In this document: positions 24,895 through 33,171 of the stretch, piece by piece
Position numbering within the stretch: the first letter of the stretch is position 1
Layout of the letters: each line of letters begins with the position of its first letter
Assembly: GCA_019119615.1 (NCBI GenBank)
Contig: DWWQ01000017.1
Span: 1 to 41,692, forward strand
Source: Candidatus Alistipes stercoravium
Lineage (GTDB): Bacteria > Bacteroidota > Bacteroidia > Bacteroidales > Rikenellaceae
DNA length: 41,692 nucleotides
Direction: 5' to 3'
The notes under the pieces: model-generated
What the model was told of the DNA's origin: nothing
Seen by the model: the letters and a program-made list of their open reading frames with translations, nothing else
Databases searched by the model: none
Program-made: the position numbers and the translations under genes

Positions 24895-26709
24895 ATGAAA
24901 CCTATCGGAAACTTCATTGCGGCACTCCTTGCGGGTGCCGCAATTTTAGGATCGACGGCCTGCAGCACCACGACCCGCCGCACGGTGGACGTGCTGGTCA
25001 TCGGCGGCACGACCTCCGGAACGTCGGCGGCCATCGCCGCAGCCCGCCAGGGGGTCCGTACCCTCGTCGTCGAACCCACGCCCATGCTCGGCGGCATGCT
25101 CACGGCGCAGGGCGTCTCGGCCATCGACGGCAACGACCAGCTCCCGTCGGGCTTCTGGAACGAGTTCCGCGAGGCGCTGCGCCGCCACTACGGAGGCGCC
25201 AGCGCCCTGGCCACCGGCTGGGTGAGCGTTACGCAGTTCGAACCCCACGTCGCCGACAGCATCTTCAAGGCGATGGCCGCCGCGGAGCCCACCCTTGAGG
25301 TGATCCACGGCTACCGCCTCGAGGCGGTCCGCATGAAGGAGCGCACGGTAACGGGCGCCAGCTTCCTCGACGAGCGGGGACACCGCCTCGAGGTCGAAGC
25401 CCGCACGACGATCGACGCCACGGACCTCGGTGAGGCGCTGCCGATGAGCGGCACGCCCTACCGCGTGGGCATGGACTCCCGCGCGCTGACGGGGGAGGCG
25501 ATTGCACCCGAAGAGGCCAACGACATCGTGCAGGACCTCACGGTCGTGGCCGTTCTCAAGGATTACGGCGAGGGCGCCGACCGCACGATTCCCCGTCCCG
25601 AGGGGTACGACCCCGCGGAGTTCGAGGGGTGCTGCGGCAGCGGCGAGCGGACGATGACCCCCGAATACATGCTCCGCTACGGACGCCTGCCGGGCGGAAA
25701 GTACATGATCAACTGGCCGACGAAGGGCAACGACTGCTACCTGAATGTCGTCGAGCTGCCCTGGGAGGAGCGCATCGAGGCGCTGCGCCCGGCGCGCGAG
25801 AAGACCCTGCGCTTCGTCTACTACATCCAGCATGAGCTGGGCTTCCGCAACCTCGGCATCGCCGACGACGAGTTCGCCACCGAAGACGGCCTGGCCTACC
25901 TGCCCTACCACCGCGAGGGACGGCGGCTGGACGGCGTCGTGCGGCTGACGCTCGACGACGTGGCGGCACGCTACGACCGTCCGACGGCCCTCTACCGCAC
26001 GGGCGTCTCGGTGGGCGACTATCCGGTCGATCACCACCACGCCTGCTACCCGGGCGGCCTGGAGAAGATCCCCTTCCCGCCCGTGCCGTCGTTCAGCATC
26101 CCCGCCGGCGTGATGATCCCCGCCGCGACGGAGCAGCTGCTCGTCGCCGACAAGGCCATCTCGGTCTCGAACCTCATCAACGGCTCGACGCGCCTGCAGC
26201 CCGTCGTGCTGCTCACGGGACAGGCCGCAGGTACGCTCGCAGCATTGGCCGTCAAGTCCGGATGCACGCCCCGCGAGGTGCCCGTGCGCTCGCTGCAGCG
26301 CGCCCTGCTGGAGCAGAAGGCCTACATCGCACCGACCTACGACGTGCGGCCCGACGACCCCGACTTCGAGCTGCTGCAACGCATCGCCGCAACGGGCATC
26401 CTGCGCCTGACGGGCGAGCCCTTCCACTGGGCCAACCGCTCGTGGTTCTATCCCGAGGAGGGGATCACCGTGGGTGAGTTCACCCGCGGCCTTAAGGACT
26501 ACGCCCCGCAGATCGACGTCGAGGAGAGCGACAAGCCCCTCACGGCCGCCGCAGCCGCCGCGCTGCTCCGCCGCGCCGGAGGTGCGGCAGACACCCCCGC
26601 CGACGGCGACCGCCCGCTCACGCGCCGCGAGACGGCCCGCATGGTCGAGGAGGCCCTCCATCCGTTCGACCGCGACATCGACTTCGAAGGAAACCTGATA
26701 AACCTGTAA
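24895..26709 (+). CDS. FAD-dependent oxidoreductase, lipoprotein
   Basis: The protein has 604 residues. A signal with lipobox LGSTAC (Cys 23) predicts an envelope lipoprotein. A dinucleotide-binding fold follows at 31-60: VDVLVIGGTTSGTSAAIAAARQG and VVEP, then GGMLTAQG, the pattern of FAD_oxidored (PF12831). The conserved GRLPGGKYMINWP, YYIQHELG and LINGSTRLQPVVLLTGQAAG blocks are also typical of that family. Residues about 500-600 have an SLH-like look (LLQRIAATGILRLTGEPF, YPEEGITVGEF). Its substrate is unknown; a role in oxidising a sugar or released side group is inference from its operon. Confidence 0.85.
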   Translation: MKPIGNFIAALLAGAAILGSTACSTTTRRTVDVLVIGGTTSGTSAAIAAARQGVRTLVVEPTPMLGGMLTAQGVSAIDGNDQLPSGFWNEFREALRRHYGGASALATGWVSVTQFEPHVADSIFKAMAAAEPTLEVIHGYRLEAVRMKERTVTGASFLDERGHRLEVEARTTIDATDLGEALPMSGTPYRVGMDSRALTGEAIAPEEANDIVQDLTVVAVLKDYGEGADRTIPRPEGYDPAEFEGCCGSGERTMTPEYMLRYGRLPGGKYMINWPTKGNDCYLNVVELPWEERIEALRPAREKTLRFVYYIQHELGFRNLGIADDEFATEDGLAYLPYHREGRRLDGVVRLTLDDVAARYDRPTALYRTGVSVGDYPVDHHHACYPGGLEKIPFPPVPSFSIPAGVMIPAATEQLLVADKAISVSNLINGSTRLQPVVLLTGQAAGTLAALAVKSGCTPREVPVRSLQRALLEQKAYIAPTYDVRPDDPDFELLQRIAATGILRLTGEPFHWANRSWFYPEEGITVGEFTRGLKDYAPQIDVEESDKPLTAAAAAALLRRAGGAADTPADGDRPLTRRETARMVEEALHPFDRDIDFEGNLINL

Positions 26710-26713
26710 TGCC

Positions 26714-27376
26714 ATGAAAAAAACCATTCTGCTGCTCTTCGCCGCGGCCTTCGCCACGAGCGTCGCGGCACAGCCCGACACGCTCACGGTAAACAAAACC
26801 TACTACCCGCAGAAACGCAACGTCGAGGAGCTGGTGCCCGTAACGCCGCGCAACATCGTCATGCTCGGCAACAGCCTCACCGAACGGGGCTACTGGTCCG
26901 AGTACTTCCAGAAGGAGCGCGTGCTCAACCGCGGCATCGGCGGCGACTGCCTCTCGGGCATGATCCACCGCATCGACCCGATCGTCGGGGGAGAGCCCCG
27001 CGCGATCTTCATCATGGGCGGCGCCAACGACCTGATCTTCTCGAAGATCTCCGACGCGAAACTCCTCGAGCAGTACGAACGCCTGCTCGACATCATCGCC
27101 CGCCGCAGCCCCCGTACGAAGGTCTATGTCCAGAGCCTGCTGCCGCTCAACGAGTCGATGAATGAAAAGCAGTTCGGCGGCAAGAACGCCCGCATCGTCT
27201 CGTTCAACAAGTGTCTGCGCGAGATGGCCGCACGCCGCGGCCTGGTCTTCATCGACATCTGGAGCGCCATCCAGCGCGACGGCATCCTCCCCGAGGAGAT
27301 GACCTTCGACGGCGTGCACCTCAAGGCCGACGGATACCGCATCTGGATCGAACAGATCCGTCCCTACATGAAATAG
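26714..27376 (+). CDS. SGNH/GDSL-family esterase
   Basis: The protein has 220 residues with a signal peptide ending SVAAQ near residue 20. SGNH residues are all present: S54 in VMLGNSLTERG, Gly in GIGGD, N105 in MGGANDL, and D199 and H202 in FDGVHLKADGY. Enzymes of this type remove acyl groups, for example acetyl, from sugars or lipids in the periplasm. It starts 4 bases after the oxidoreductase gene and is followed 6 bases later by a second esterase, so several ester substituents, or one ester at different positions, may be handled. Confidence 0.88.
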   Translation: MKKTILLLFAAAFATSVAAQPDTLTVNKTYYPQKRNVEELVPVTPRNIVMLGNSLTERGYWSEYFQKERVLNRGIGGDCLSGMIHRIDPIVGGEPRAIFIMGGANDLIFSKISDAKLLEQYERLLDIIARRSPRTKVYVQSLLPLNESMNEKQFGGKNARIVSFNKCLREMAARRGLVFIDIWSAIQRDGILPEEMTFDGVHLKADGYRIWIEQIRPYMK

Positions 27377-27382
27377 ACGGCC

Positions 27383-28477
27383 ATGCGACACCTCATTCTC
27401 CTGCTGATCCTCTTCGCGGCCCCGGCAGCCGCCGGCGCCGCCGGCAACGACACCCCGGCACCCCAGGCAACGGCCACCGAAGCCGTGCGCTTCACGGGCC
27501 GCGCCCTCGAGGGCGACGACGGCAGCCTCGCGTTCGACTGGAGCGGCTCGCACTTCACGTTCCGCTTCGAGGGAACGCGCTGCACGATGCACGCCGCGGA
27601 CACCCACCGCAACTACTACAACGTCTTCGTGGACGGACGCCTTTCCGGCAAGGCGACGACCGAAGGGCCGTGCCGCGAAATCGTGCTGGCCGAGGGGCTT
27701 CCCGCCGGCGAGCACACCGTGCTGGTGCAGAAGCGCACCGAAGCCGAACAGGGCCGCACGACCCTCTACGGCGTCTCGACCGACGGACGCCTGCTGCCGC
27801 CCCCGGCAGCCCGCAAGCGCCTGATCGAATTCATCGGCGACTCGCACACCTGCGGCTACGGCACCGAGGGGCAAAGCATCACCGAGCCCTTCACTCCCGA
27901 GACCGAGAACTGCGACCTGGCGTGGGGCTGCCTGCTCGCACGCTGGTTCGATGCCGACTATACGCTCATCGCCCACTCGGGGCAGGGTGTCGTCCGCAAC
28001 TGGGGCATCCGCGAGGAGCGTTCGGAGGTTACCATGCGCGAGCGCATCGCACGCACCTTCGACATGGAGGAGGCTCCCGCGTGGGATTTCTCGCGCTACC
28101 GCCCCGACATCGTGGTCATCAAGCTCGGCACGAACGACTTCAGCACCGGAACACCCTCCGAGGAGGAGTTCCGCTCGTCGTTCGGAGTGATGTACGAGCG
28201 GCTGCGCAGCGGCTACGGCCCCGAGGTACCGATCCTCTACGTCGTGCCGCAGCAGAGCGACGCCTACTACGACTACCTGCGGAGGATCATCGCCGAGCGG
28301 GGCGATGCGAAGCTGCACGTCGTGCCGCACACCGCCGCAATCCACAACAACGACAGCGACCTCGGCGCCGGATACCACCCGGCACTCGGCGGACAGCGCA
28401 AGATGGCGGCGGCCGTCATGCCCTATATCGCCACGCTCACGGGTTGGGAGATGCCCTTCGCGGAGCAGCTCCGCTGA
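27383..28477 (+). CDS. CE2-like carbohydrate esterase
   Basis: The protein has 364 residues, with a signal peptide of about 20. Residues about 30-135 form a jelly-roll-like domain (FDWSGSHFTFRFEGTRC, YYNVFVDGR, GEHTVLVQKRTE), and an SGNH domain follows with S154 in EFIGDSHTCGYG, N in IKLGTNDFSTG, and a His in GAGYHPALGGQRKMA near the C-terminus. This two-domain arrangement is that of CE2 acetyl esterases, which deacetylate sugars on xylan and mannan-type glycans. It is the last gene of the plus-strand operon. Substrate in this locus is not known. Confidence 0.85.
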   Translation: MRHLILLLILFAAPAAAGAAGNDTPAPQATATEAVRFTGRALEGDDGSLAFDWSGSHFTFRFEGTRCTMHAADTHRNYYNVFVDGRLSGKATTEGPCREIVLAEGLPAGEHTVLVQKRTEAEQGRTTLYGVSTDGRLLPPPAARKRLIEFIGDSHTCGYGTEGQSITEPFTPETENCDLAWGCLLARWFDADYTLIAHSGQGVVRNWGIREERSEVTMRERIARTFDMEEAPAWDFSRYRPDIVVIKLGTNDFSTGTPSEEEFRSSFGVMYERLRSGYGPEVPILYVVPQQSDAYYDYLRRIIAERGDAKLHVVPHTAAIHNNDSDLGAGYHPALGGQRKMAAAVMPYIATLTGWEMPFAEQLR

Positions 28478-28521
28478 TGCGGCGAAAGGACCTCAAACGG
28501 GCCGGAAACACGCAAAACGAA

Positions 28522-28556
28522 GAGGAGGCGATCCCAACGGGGACCGCCTCCTCTTT
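28522..28556. terminator. hairpin between converging catabolic operons
   Basis: GAGGAGGCG (28522-28530) pairs with CGCCTCCTC (28545-28553), extended inside by CCC and GGG. Short T runs on both sides suggest a shared terminator for the two convergent gene sets. Confidence 0.65.
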
Positions 28557-28578
28557 CATACGCATCGCAGCCGGAGCC

Positions 28579-29820
28579 TTACTGTGCCTCGCCGAAGAGC
28601 AGCACGCGGCCGCCCACACCCGTCGAGGTGATCTTCAGGGCGTGCTCGCCCTCTGCGGCGACCTGCAGCGAGCCGCTGGCATCCGAGACCTCGAATGCCG
28701 CGGTGTCATACCCCTCGGGCAGTTCGAGTGTCCGCGAGCAGGCCTGCTTGGCGTCGATGAACAGCGCACGGCGCCCGCCGACCATTCCCTCGTAGCAGAG
28801 CAGGTCGTCATCGTCGGCCAGCGCCTCCGTAAACCAGGTGTAGACACCCCGCCACGAGGTCTTGTCGCCGTTCGAGAAGCGCTTCGACGCAATGAGCCAG
28901 TGGTAGGTCTTGTTCGAGGAGTTGCCGATGAACACGTCGCCGCCGTCGCTCACCATCGCATGGTCGCCCAGCCCCTCACGGAGCAGGTAGGCCGACTGGT
29001 AGGCCTTGGCGTTCTTCTCGACATAGCGTCGGAAGTCGGGGTAGTCGCCCTTCTTGAAGCGCGAAACACCGGCCTGCGGCGTCCAGTCCGTATAGGCGCC
29101 CGCCGAGGTGAAGGTGTGCGTCTCCCCTTCGAACATCGACTGCATGCCGTAGTAACGATCGACCGTAACGGGCACGACCGGGCAGAAGGCGTGCGAAACC
29201 TGCACCTCGATATTGCCGCCCTGGATGCGGTAGTGCACCGTCTCGCGGCACAGCGGATCGACCAGCGCACCGCCTTCGAGCGGACGCGAGGGGTCGTAGA
29301 TGACGTTCACCACATCGACCGTAACCGAATCGGCCTTCATGAGCACGCCGGAGGTGGGCTGCACGCCGTTCACGGCAATCGAATAGCGCTCGGTGGCCGC
29401 CGTGCGGACCGTACCGCCCTCCTTGTAGCTGTGGTTCGCGCCGCACCAGCCGTTGCCCGAGACGGCAAAGGGCCCGATATTGTCGCTGTAGGCGAGGTTG
29501 AGCACCGTCGTCGGCTCCTTCAGGGGGTCGGAAACCGCCTCCTCCTTATTGTCGATCAGGCCGACGCGGTAGAAGGTGTAGAGCTGGTTGAACAGGCAGC
29601 TCTTGAACCAGTAGACGATGTCGTGGCCGGCATCGAGCTTGGCCGTGATGTAGAGGTTTTCGCCCGCAAGGCGTACGCGCATGTCGCCCGACCCGGGAAT
29701 CTCGGGAGGCGTGGGAGGTGTGGGGGCATCGGTCCCCGATCCGTCGTCCTTGCCGCAGGCCGTGGCCGACACGAGGCAGCCGAAGAGGGCCAGGCACGAA
29801 AGAAACAATCTGATTTTCAT
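28579..29820 (-). CDS. unrecognised surface lipoprotein
   Basis: The protein has 413 residues. The signal ends in lipobox VSATAC (Cys 22), followed by a flexible D/G/T/P linker (TDAPTPPTPPEIPGSGD), usual for Bacteroidota surface lipoproteins. The body looks strand-rich, with blocks YWFKSCLFNQLYTFYRVG, NGWCGANHSYKEGG and HYRIQGGNIEVQVSHAFCP, and a C-terminal beta region (LELPEGYDTAAFEVSDASG). I recognise no family or catalytic motif. Paired Cys and His residues (C and H in WCGANH) could bind metal. As the last gene after the DUF4855 array, it may bind or process the same glycan. Role not assigned. Confidence 0.7.
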   Translation of the reverse strand: MKIRLFLSCLALFGCLVSATACGKDDGSGTDAPTPPTPPEIPGSGDMRVRLAGENLYITAKLDAGHDIVYWFKSCLFNQLYTFYRVGLIDNKEEAVSDPLKEPTTVLNLAYSDNIGPFAVSGNGWCGANHSYKEGGTVRTAATERYSIAVNGVQPTSGVLMKADSVTVDVVNVIYDPSRPLEGGALVDPLCRETVHYRIQGGNIEVQVSHAFCPVVPVTVDRYYGMQSMFEGETHTFTSAGAYTDWTPQAGVSRFKKGDYPDFRRYVEKNAKAYQSAYLLREGLGDHAMVSDGGDVFIGNSSNKTYHWLIASKRFSNGDKTSWRGVYTWFTEALADDDDLLCYEGMVGGRRALFIDAKQACSRTLELPEGYDTAAFEVSDASGSLQVAAEGEHALKITSTGVGGRVLLFGEAQ

Positions 29821-29900
29821 ATTTCGGTCATTTTACGGGACAAAGCGACGCCCCGCCGCGCGGACGGGAGCATCGCTTCGAAAAAGGTTTTCCGGACGGA

Positions 29901-31679
29901 TTACTTGCCCTGGAGCTGCAGGAAGAGGTCGGGACGGTCCGTGGTCAGGAAGTCGATCTTCTGGCGCATCGCCCAGATCATGTCCACGGGGTGGTTCACG
30001 GTCCAGACGTTCGAGATCATGCCGTGCTGCTTCATGTACTCCAGCCACTCGGGGTGCTTGAGGTAGACGCCGTGGTTGTAGTCGCCGCCGGCAGCCCCGA
30101 GTTTCTCGAGTTCCTCGGGCGAGATGTCGCCGCCCAGGTAGAGCACGTCGTTCTTCGGCGCCAGGCGGATCAGCTCCTCCATGGCATGGCGCGAAAAGGT
30201 GATGTAGGTTACGCGCTTCGAGAGCTTCGCCGCCTCGACGGCCTTCACCGCAGCCTCGGCGGCAGCCGTCTCGGCCTCCGGCGTGGCGTGGGGCTTGAGC
30301 TCCAGCACCAGGTGGATCTTCGTCCGCTTCGCCGCGGCGAGGTATTCGTCGAGCGTCGGCATCGTCTCGCCGTTGGCCAGACGGAGCGTCGTCAGCACCG
30401 TCGAGGGGGTCGTCTGCACGTTGTGGCCGTCATGCACACCATCGTGGTTGAGCACCAGCACGCCGTCCGAAGCACGCCATACGTCGAACTCGGCACCCCA
30501 GGCACCCAGCTCGTCGGCCTTGAGCAGCGAGGCGACCGAGTTCTGATCCGAACCCTCCGTGCGCCAGAAGCCGCGGTGGGCCACCACCTTCGTCTCGCTC
30601 TTGAACGGCAGGCCGTACTTCATGTAGCGGCGCATCTGGATCAGGCGCGCCAGACGGTCCATCAGGGCGTGGTCCGCGGGATTCTTCGACTCGTGGAGCG
30701 TCAGCACGCCGCGGTTGCCGCAGTAGTAGGCCAGCGCCGAGGAGTTGAAGACGTCGTTCTTCTCGAAGTGGTCGATATAGGCCTTCATGCGGGCATGGGA
30801 GCTGTTCTCACGGTCGGCCGTGGCCTTCTCGTCGAACTCGAACTCCATGGCCATGCCGTGCTCGCGCGCAAAGGCGCAGGCATCGTCCAACCGGCTGTCG
30901 GGAATCGAGTGGTTGAAGAAATGGTTGGGCTGCTGGTAAGCCACGTCGAAGCCCAGCGCCTTCCAGTCCTCGGCACCCTTCGACTGCCAGTAGGGAATCC
31001 AGTAGAAGAGCTTGCCCAGCGAGTGGATGTACTCGCTGATGGGCACCGTGAGCTGTCCGCAGTAGTTGTTCGTCTCGGCGACCCAGTAGAAGCCCGAAAG
31101 CTCGAGGTTCTTGTATTTCGCAGCCTTGAAGCGCTTCATCAGCTCGTCGATGTACCAGCGCGTGGCGGCCAGCTGGTCCTCCTCCTTCGAGAAATCCAGC
31201 GTGCGGCCGTCCAGCTCGCCCCAGTCCTTCTGGTCGAGGATCGCCTCCGGGAGACCCAGCACGATCTGGTGCTTGAATCCCGGCTTGCCCAGCTCGGCAA
31301 TCTGTTCGGTGATGCAGGCGTCGAGCGCCGAGAGCGACTTGCCCTCTTCGAAGATGCGGTCCAGCAGCCACGCCCACTCGCCCTTGCGGGCGTTGAGCTT
31401 CTCGTAGCCCACCGTGTAGTGGCGGCCCGAGCCGTTCTTGAACTCCAGGAAGAGGAAGCCGTCGAAGAGCCAGTCCTTCGTGCCGTCCGTGAACTCGTGC
31501 ACGACATAGGGACGGAATTCGTCCACGGTCCAGTCCATGCGGTGCGAACCGCCCTGGTAGATCAGCGCGAGGTCCTGCACGTCGTCCGCCGTCTGGTACG
31601 ACTGTGCCGCAGCGGGGCTGCCGAAGGCCAGTCCGGCCGCCAGCAGCGAGGTGAATCCGAGAATTTTCAAGGTTTTCAT
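29901..31679 (-). CDS. DUF4855-GDPD fusion protein
   Basis: The protein has 592 residues, with a cleavable signal ending PAAAQ (about residue 26). Residues 35-350 are a DUF4855 domain: ALIYQGGSH, WLFDGFLFLE (70-79), strand 4 LSGFYWVAE with E202, strand 6 AYQQPNHFF and strand 7 AMEFEFDE with E279. Residues 364-592 are a glycerophosphodiester phosphodiesterase domain with all expected catalytic residues: H368-R369 in VAHRGF, E397 and D399 in GAEFDVW, and H412 in VLNHDG, closing with FLTTDRPDLF. GDPD enzymes cleave glycerol-phosphate diesters to glycerol-3-phosphate and an alcohol. The fusion suggests one polymer is both cut and stripped of glycerophosphate in the periplasm. Confidence 0.82.
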   Translation of the reverse strand: MKTLKILGFTSLLAAGLAFGSPAAAQSYQTADDVQDLALIYQGGSHRMDWTVDEFRPYVVHEFTDGTKDWLFDGFLFLEFKNGSGRHYTVGYEKLNARKGEWAWLLDRIFEEGKSLSALDACITEQIAELGKPGFKHQIVLGLPEAILDQKDWGELDGRTLDFSKEEDQLAATRWYIDELMKRFKAAKYKNLELSGFYWVAETNNYCGQLTVPISEYIHSLGKLFYWIPYWQSKGAEDWKALGFDVAYQQPNHFFNHSIPDSRLDDACAFAREHGMAMEFEFDEKATADRENSSHARMKAYIDHFEKNDVFNSSALAYYCGNRGVLTLHESKNPADHALMDRLARLIQMRRYMKYGLPFKSETKVVAHRGFWRTEGSDQNSVASLLKADELGAWGAEFDVWRASDGVLVLNHDGVHDGHNVQTTPSTVLTTLRLANGETMPTLDEYLAAAKRTKIHLVLELKPHATPEAETAAAEAAVKAVEAAKLSKRVTYITFSRHAMEELIRLAPKNDVLYLGGDISPEELEKLGAAGGDYNHGVYLKHPEWLEYMKQHGMISNVWTVNHPVDMIWAMRQKIDFLTTDRPDLFLQLQGK

Positions 31680-31696
31680 GATTCGGTTTGGTTAAA

Positions 31697-33160
31697 CTAT
31701 TGTTTGCGTAATGGATTGTTCAGCACGAACTGGCACAGCTCGTCGAAGATCGCCCGGTCGCCGGCGGCGGCGGACGTCGCCAGGTTGTAGAAGGTGTCCT
31801 GACCCTGGTAGTAGGCCAGCGGACGCGTGCCGTAGATGCCGTTGCTCCGGGCCCCCGACATGTATTCGCGCAGCCGCGTGCGGTAGGCCTCGCAACCCGA
31901 GGTCTTCTCGAGCACCGCATCGTCGAACTCCAGCTCCATGGCCAGGTCGTTGGCCTTGATGTCCGAGAAGAAGCGCGACCAGGTGTAGTCCTCGTGGGTC
32001 CCCCAGAAGATGTTGGGCTGCATGTAGGCGTAGTCGATGCCCATCTCCTCCCAGCGCTTGTACCCCGCGGCGCGGTTGTAGGGGATCCAGGCCAGCGACT
32101 CGTTGAGCGCATGCAGGTACTCCGCCACCGAGGGGATCACCTCCTCCCAGCGCTTGAGCTCCGGATTCCAGCCGTCGCCCGGCGTGGCGAGGTCCTCCGA
32201 AACGATGTAGAAGCCCGCCAGCTCGACATATTTGTAGCCGGCCTCGTCGAAATGGCGGCGCACCTCGTTGATGTACCACTTGTAGGCCGTGATGCGGTCG
32301 GCGGCCTTCGAGAAATCCATCTCGCGGCCGTTCACCTCGCCCCAGTAGGTCGTCGAGGGCTTCGTGCCGTCGTAGTATTCGTAGATGATCGGGTCGGGCA
32401 TGACCATCACCACCTTGCGCTTCTCCGAAGGGGTCCCCAGGCGCTCCGCAGCCGTGGCAACGGCCGTCTCCAACGCGCCGACACCCGTTGCAGGGCTCCC
32501 GAACCAGTAGTCGAGCAGCTCCTCCCACTGCTTGCGCGTGCCCGAATCGAGATGCTGCCCGAGGTTGATCGAGTAGCTGCCCATGCGGAACTCGATGCAG
32601 AGGAAGCCGTCGAAGAGCCACTGCTCCTTGCCCGAGGCATCCGTATAGCTCACCATCGGCGCAAAGCGCTCGGCCGTCCACGCAAAGGGCTTGCGGTGGG
32701 TGCTGCCGCCGTAGCAGAGCACCAGGTCCGTATAGGAGAGGATGCCCTCCCGGGCGCTCTCCCAGGCATAGGGCTGCGGATCGGCGTACTCGGTCGTGAA
32801 GCTCACCTGCTGCACGCTGCCGCAGGCGCCCGCATCGTCGCAGGCCACGGCGTAGAGCACATAGGAGGTCATCGGCTCGAGGCCCTCGACGGTGAAGGTC
32901 TCCCCGGTGTACCGGGTGCCCCGCTCACAGACCTCGGCGGCCGTCGGGGCCGCGGCGTCGGCCGCAAGGCACAGCGCCCGCACATGGGTGGCGTTGAGCG
33001 TCTTCGCCTCGAAGGTCGCATAGGTCCCGTTCCAGGAGTAAATCTTCAGATCGAGCGCCGGCCGAAGCCCCGCGTCCGAACCGCCGCCGCTGCCGCTGCC
33101 GCAGCAGACCAGCGAGAGCAGGCAGCAGAGCGGCGCTATGATCCAACGTATCATCTTCAT
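31697..33160 (-). CDS. DUF4855 lipoprotein with FN3-like N-terminal domain
   Basis: The protein has 487 residues. The signal carries a lipobox (LSLVCCG, Cys 19 or 20). Residues about 35-125 look like a fibronectin-III-type domain (YATFEAKTLNATHV, YTGETFTVEGLEPMTSYVLYAVA), then the DUF4855 barrel from about 140: LCYGGSTHRKPFAW, WLFDGFLCIE, VVMVMPDPII, YWGEVNGREMDF, strand 4 ELAGFYIVSE (E322), strand 6 AYMQPNIFW, strand 7 AMELEFDD (E409) and strand 8 LAYYQG. It ends FVLNNPLRKQ, a motif shared with three paralogs. It starts 11 bases after the next upstream copy, so the copies are co-transcribed. Confidence 0.82.
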   Translation of the reverse strand: MKMIRWIIAPLCCLLSLVCCGSGSGGGSDAGLRPALDLKIYSWNGTYATFEAKTLNATHVRALCLAADAAAPTAAEVCERGTRYTGETFTVEGLEPMTSYVLYAVACDDAGACGSVQQVSFTTEYADPQPYAWESAREGILSYTDLVLCYGGSTHRKPFAWTAERFAPMVSYTDASGKEQWLFDGFLCIEFRMGSYSINLGQHLDSGTRKQWEELLDYWFGSPATGVGALETAVATAAERLGTPSEKRKVVMVMPDPIIYEYYDGTKPSTTYWGEVNGREMDFSKAADRITAYKWYINEVRRHFDEAGYKYVELAGFYIVSEDLATPGDGWNPELKRWEEVIPSVAEYLHALNESLAWIPYNRAAGYKRWEEMGIDYAYMQPNIFWGTHEDYTWSRFFSDIKANDLAMELEFDDAVLEKTSGCEAYRTRLREYMSGARSNGIYGTRPLAYYQGQDTFYNLATSAAAGDRAIFDELCQFVLNNPLRKQ

Positions 33161-33171
33161 GGTTTTCAGGT

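Noticed and set aside
21173..28477. Complete sialic-acid (nan) catabolic operon
   Set aside because: The permease, AGE epimerase and SGNH esterase would fit, but no N-acetylneuraminate lyase or sialidase is visible in the window.
27211..31790. Long plus-strand open frames across the convergent region (951 and 599 residues)
   Set aside because: They overlap real genes in other frames, have no domain, and are rich in Arg, Pro, Gly and Val as expected of GC-rich shadow frames.
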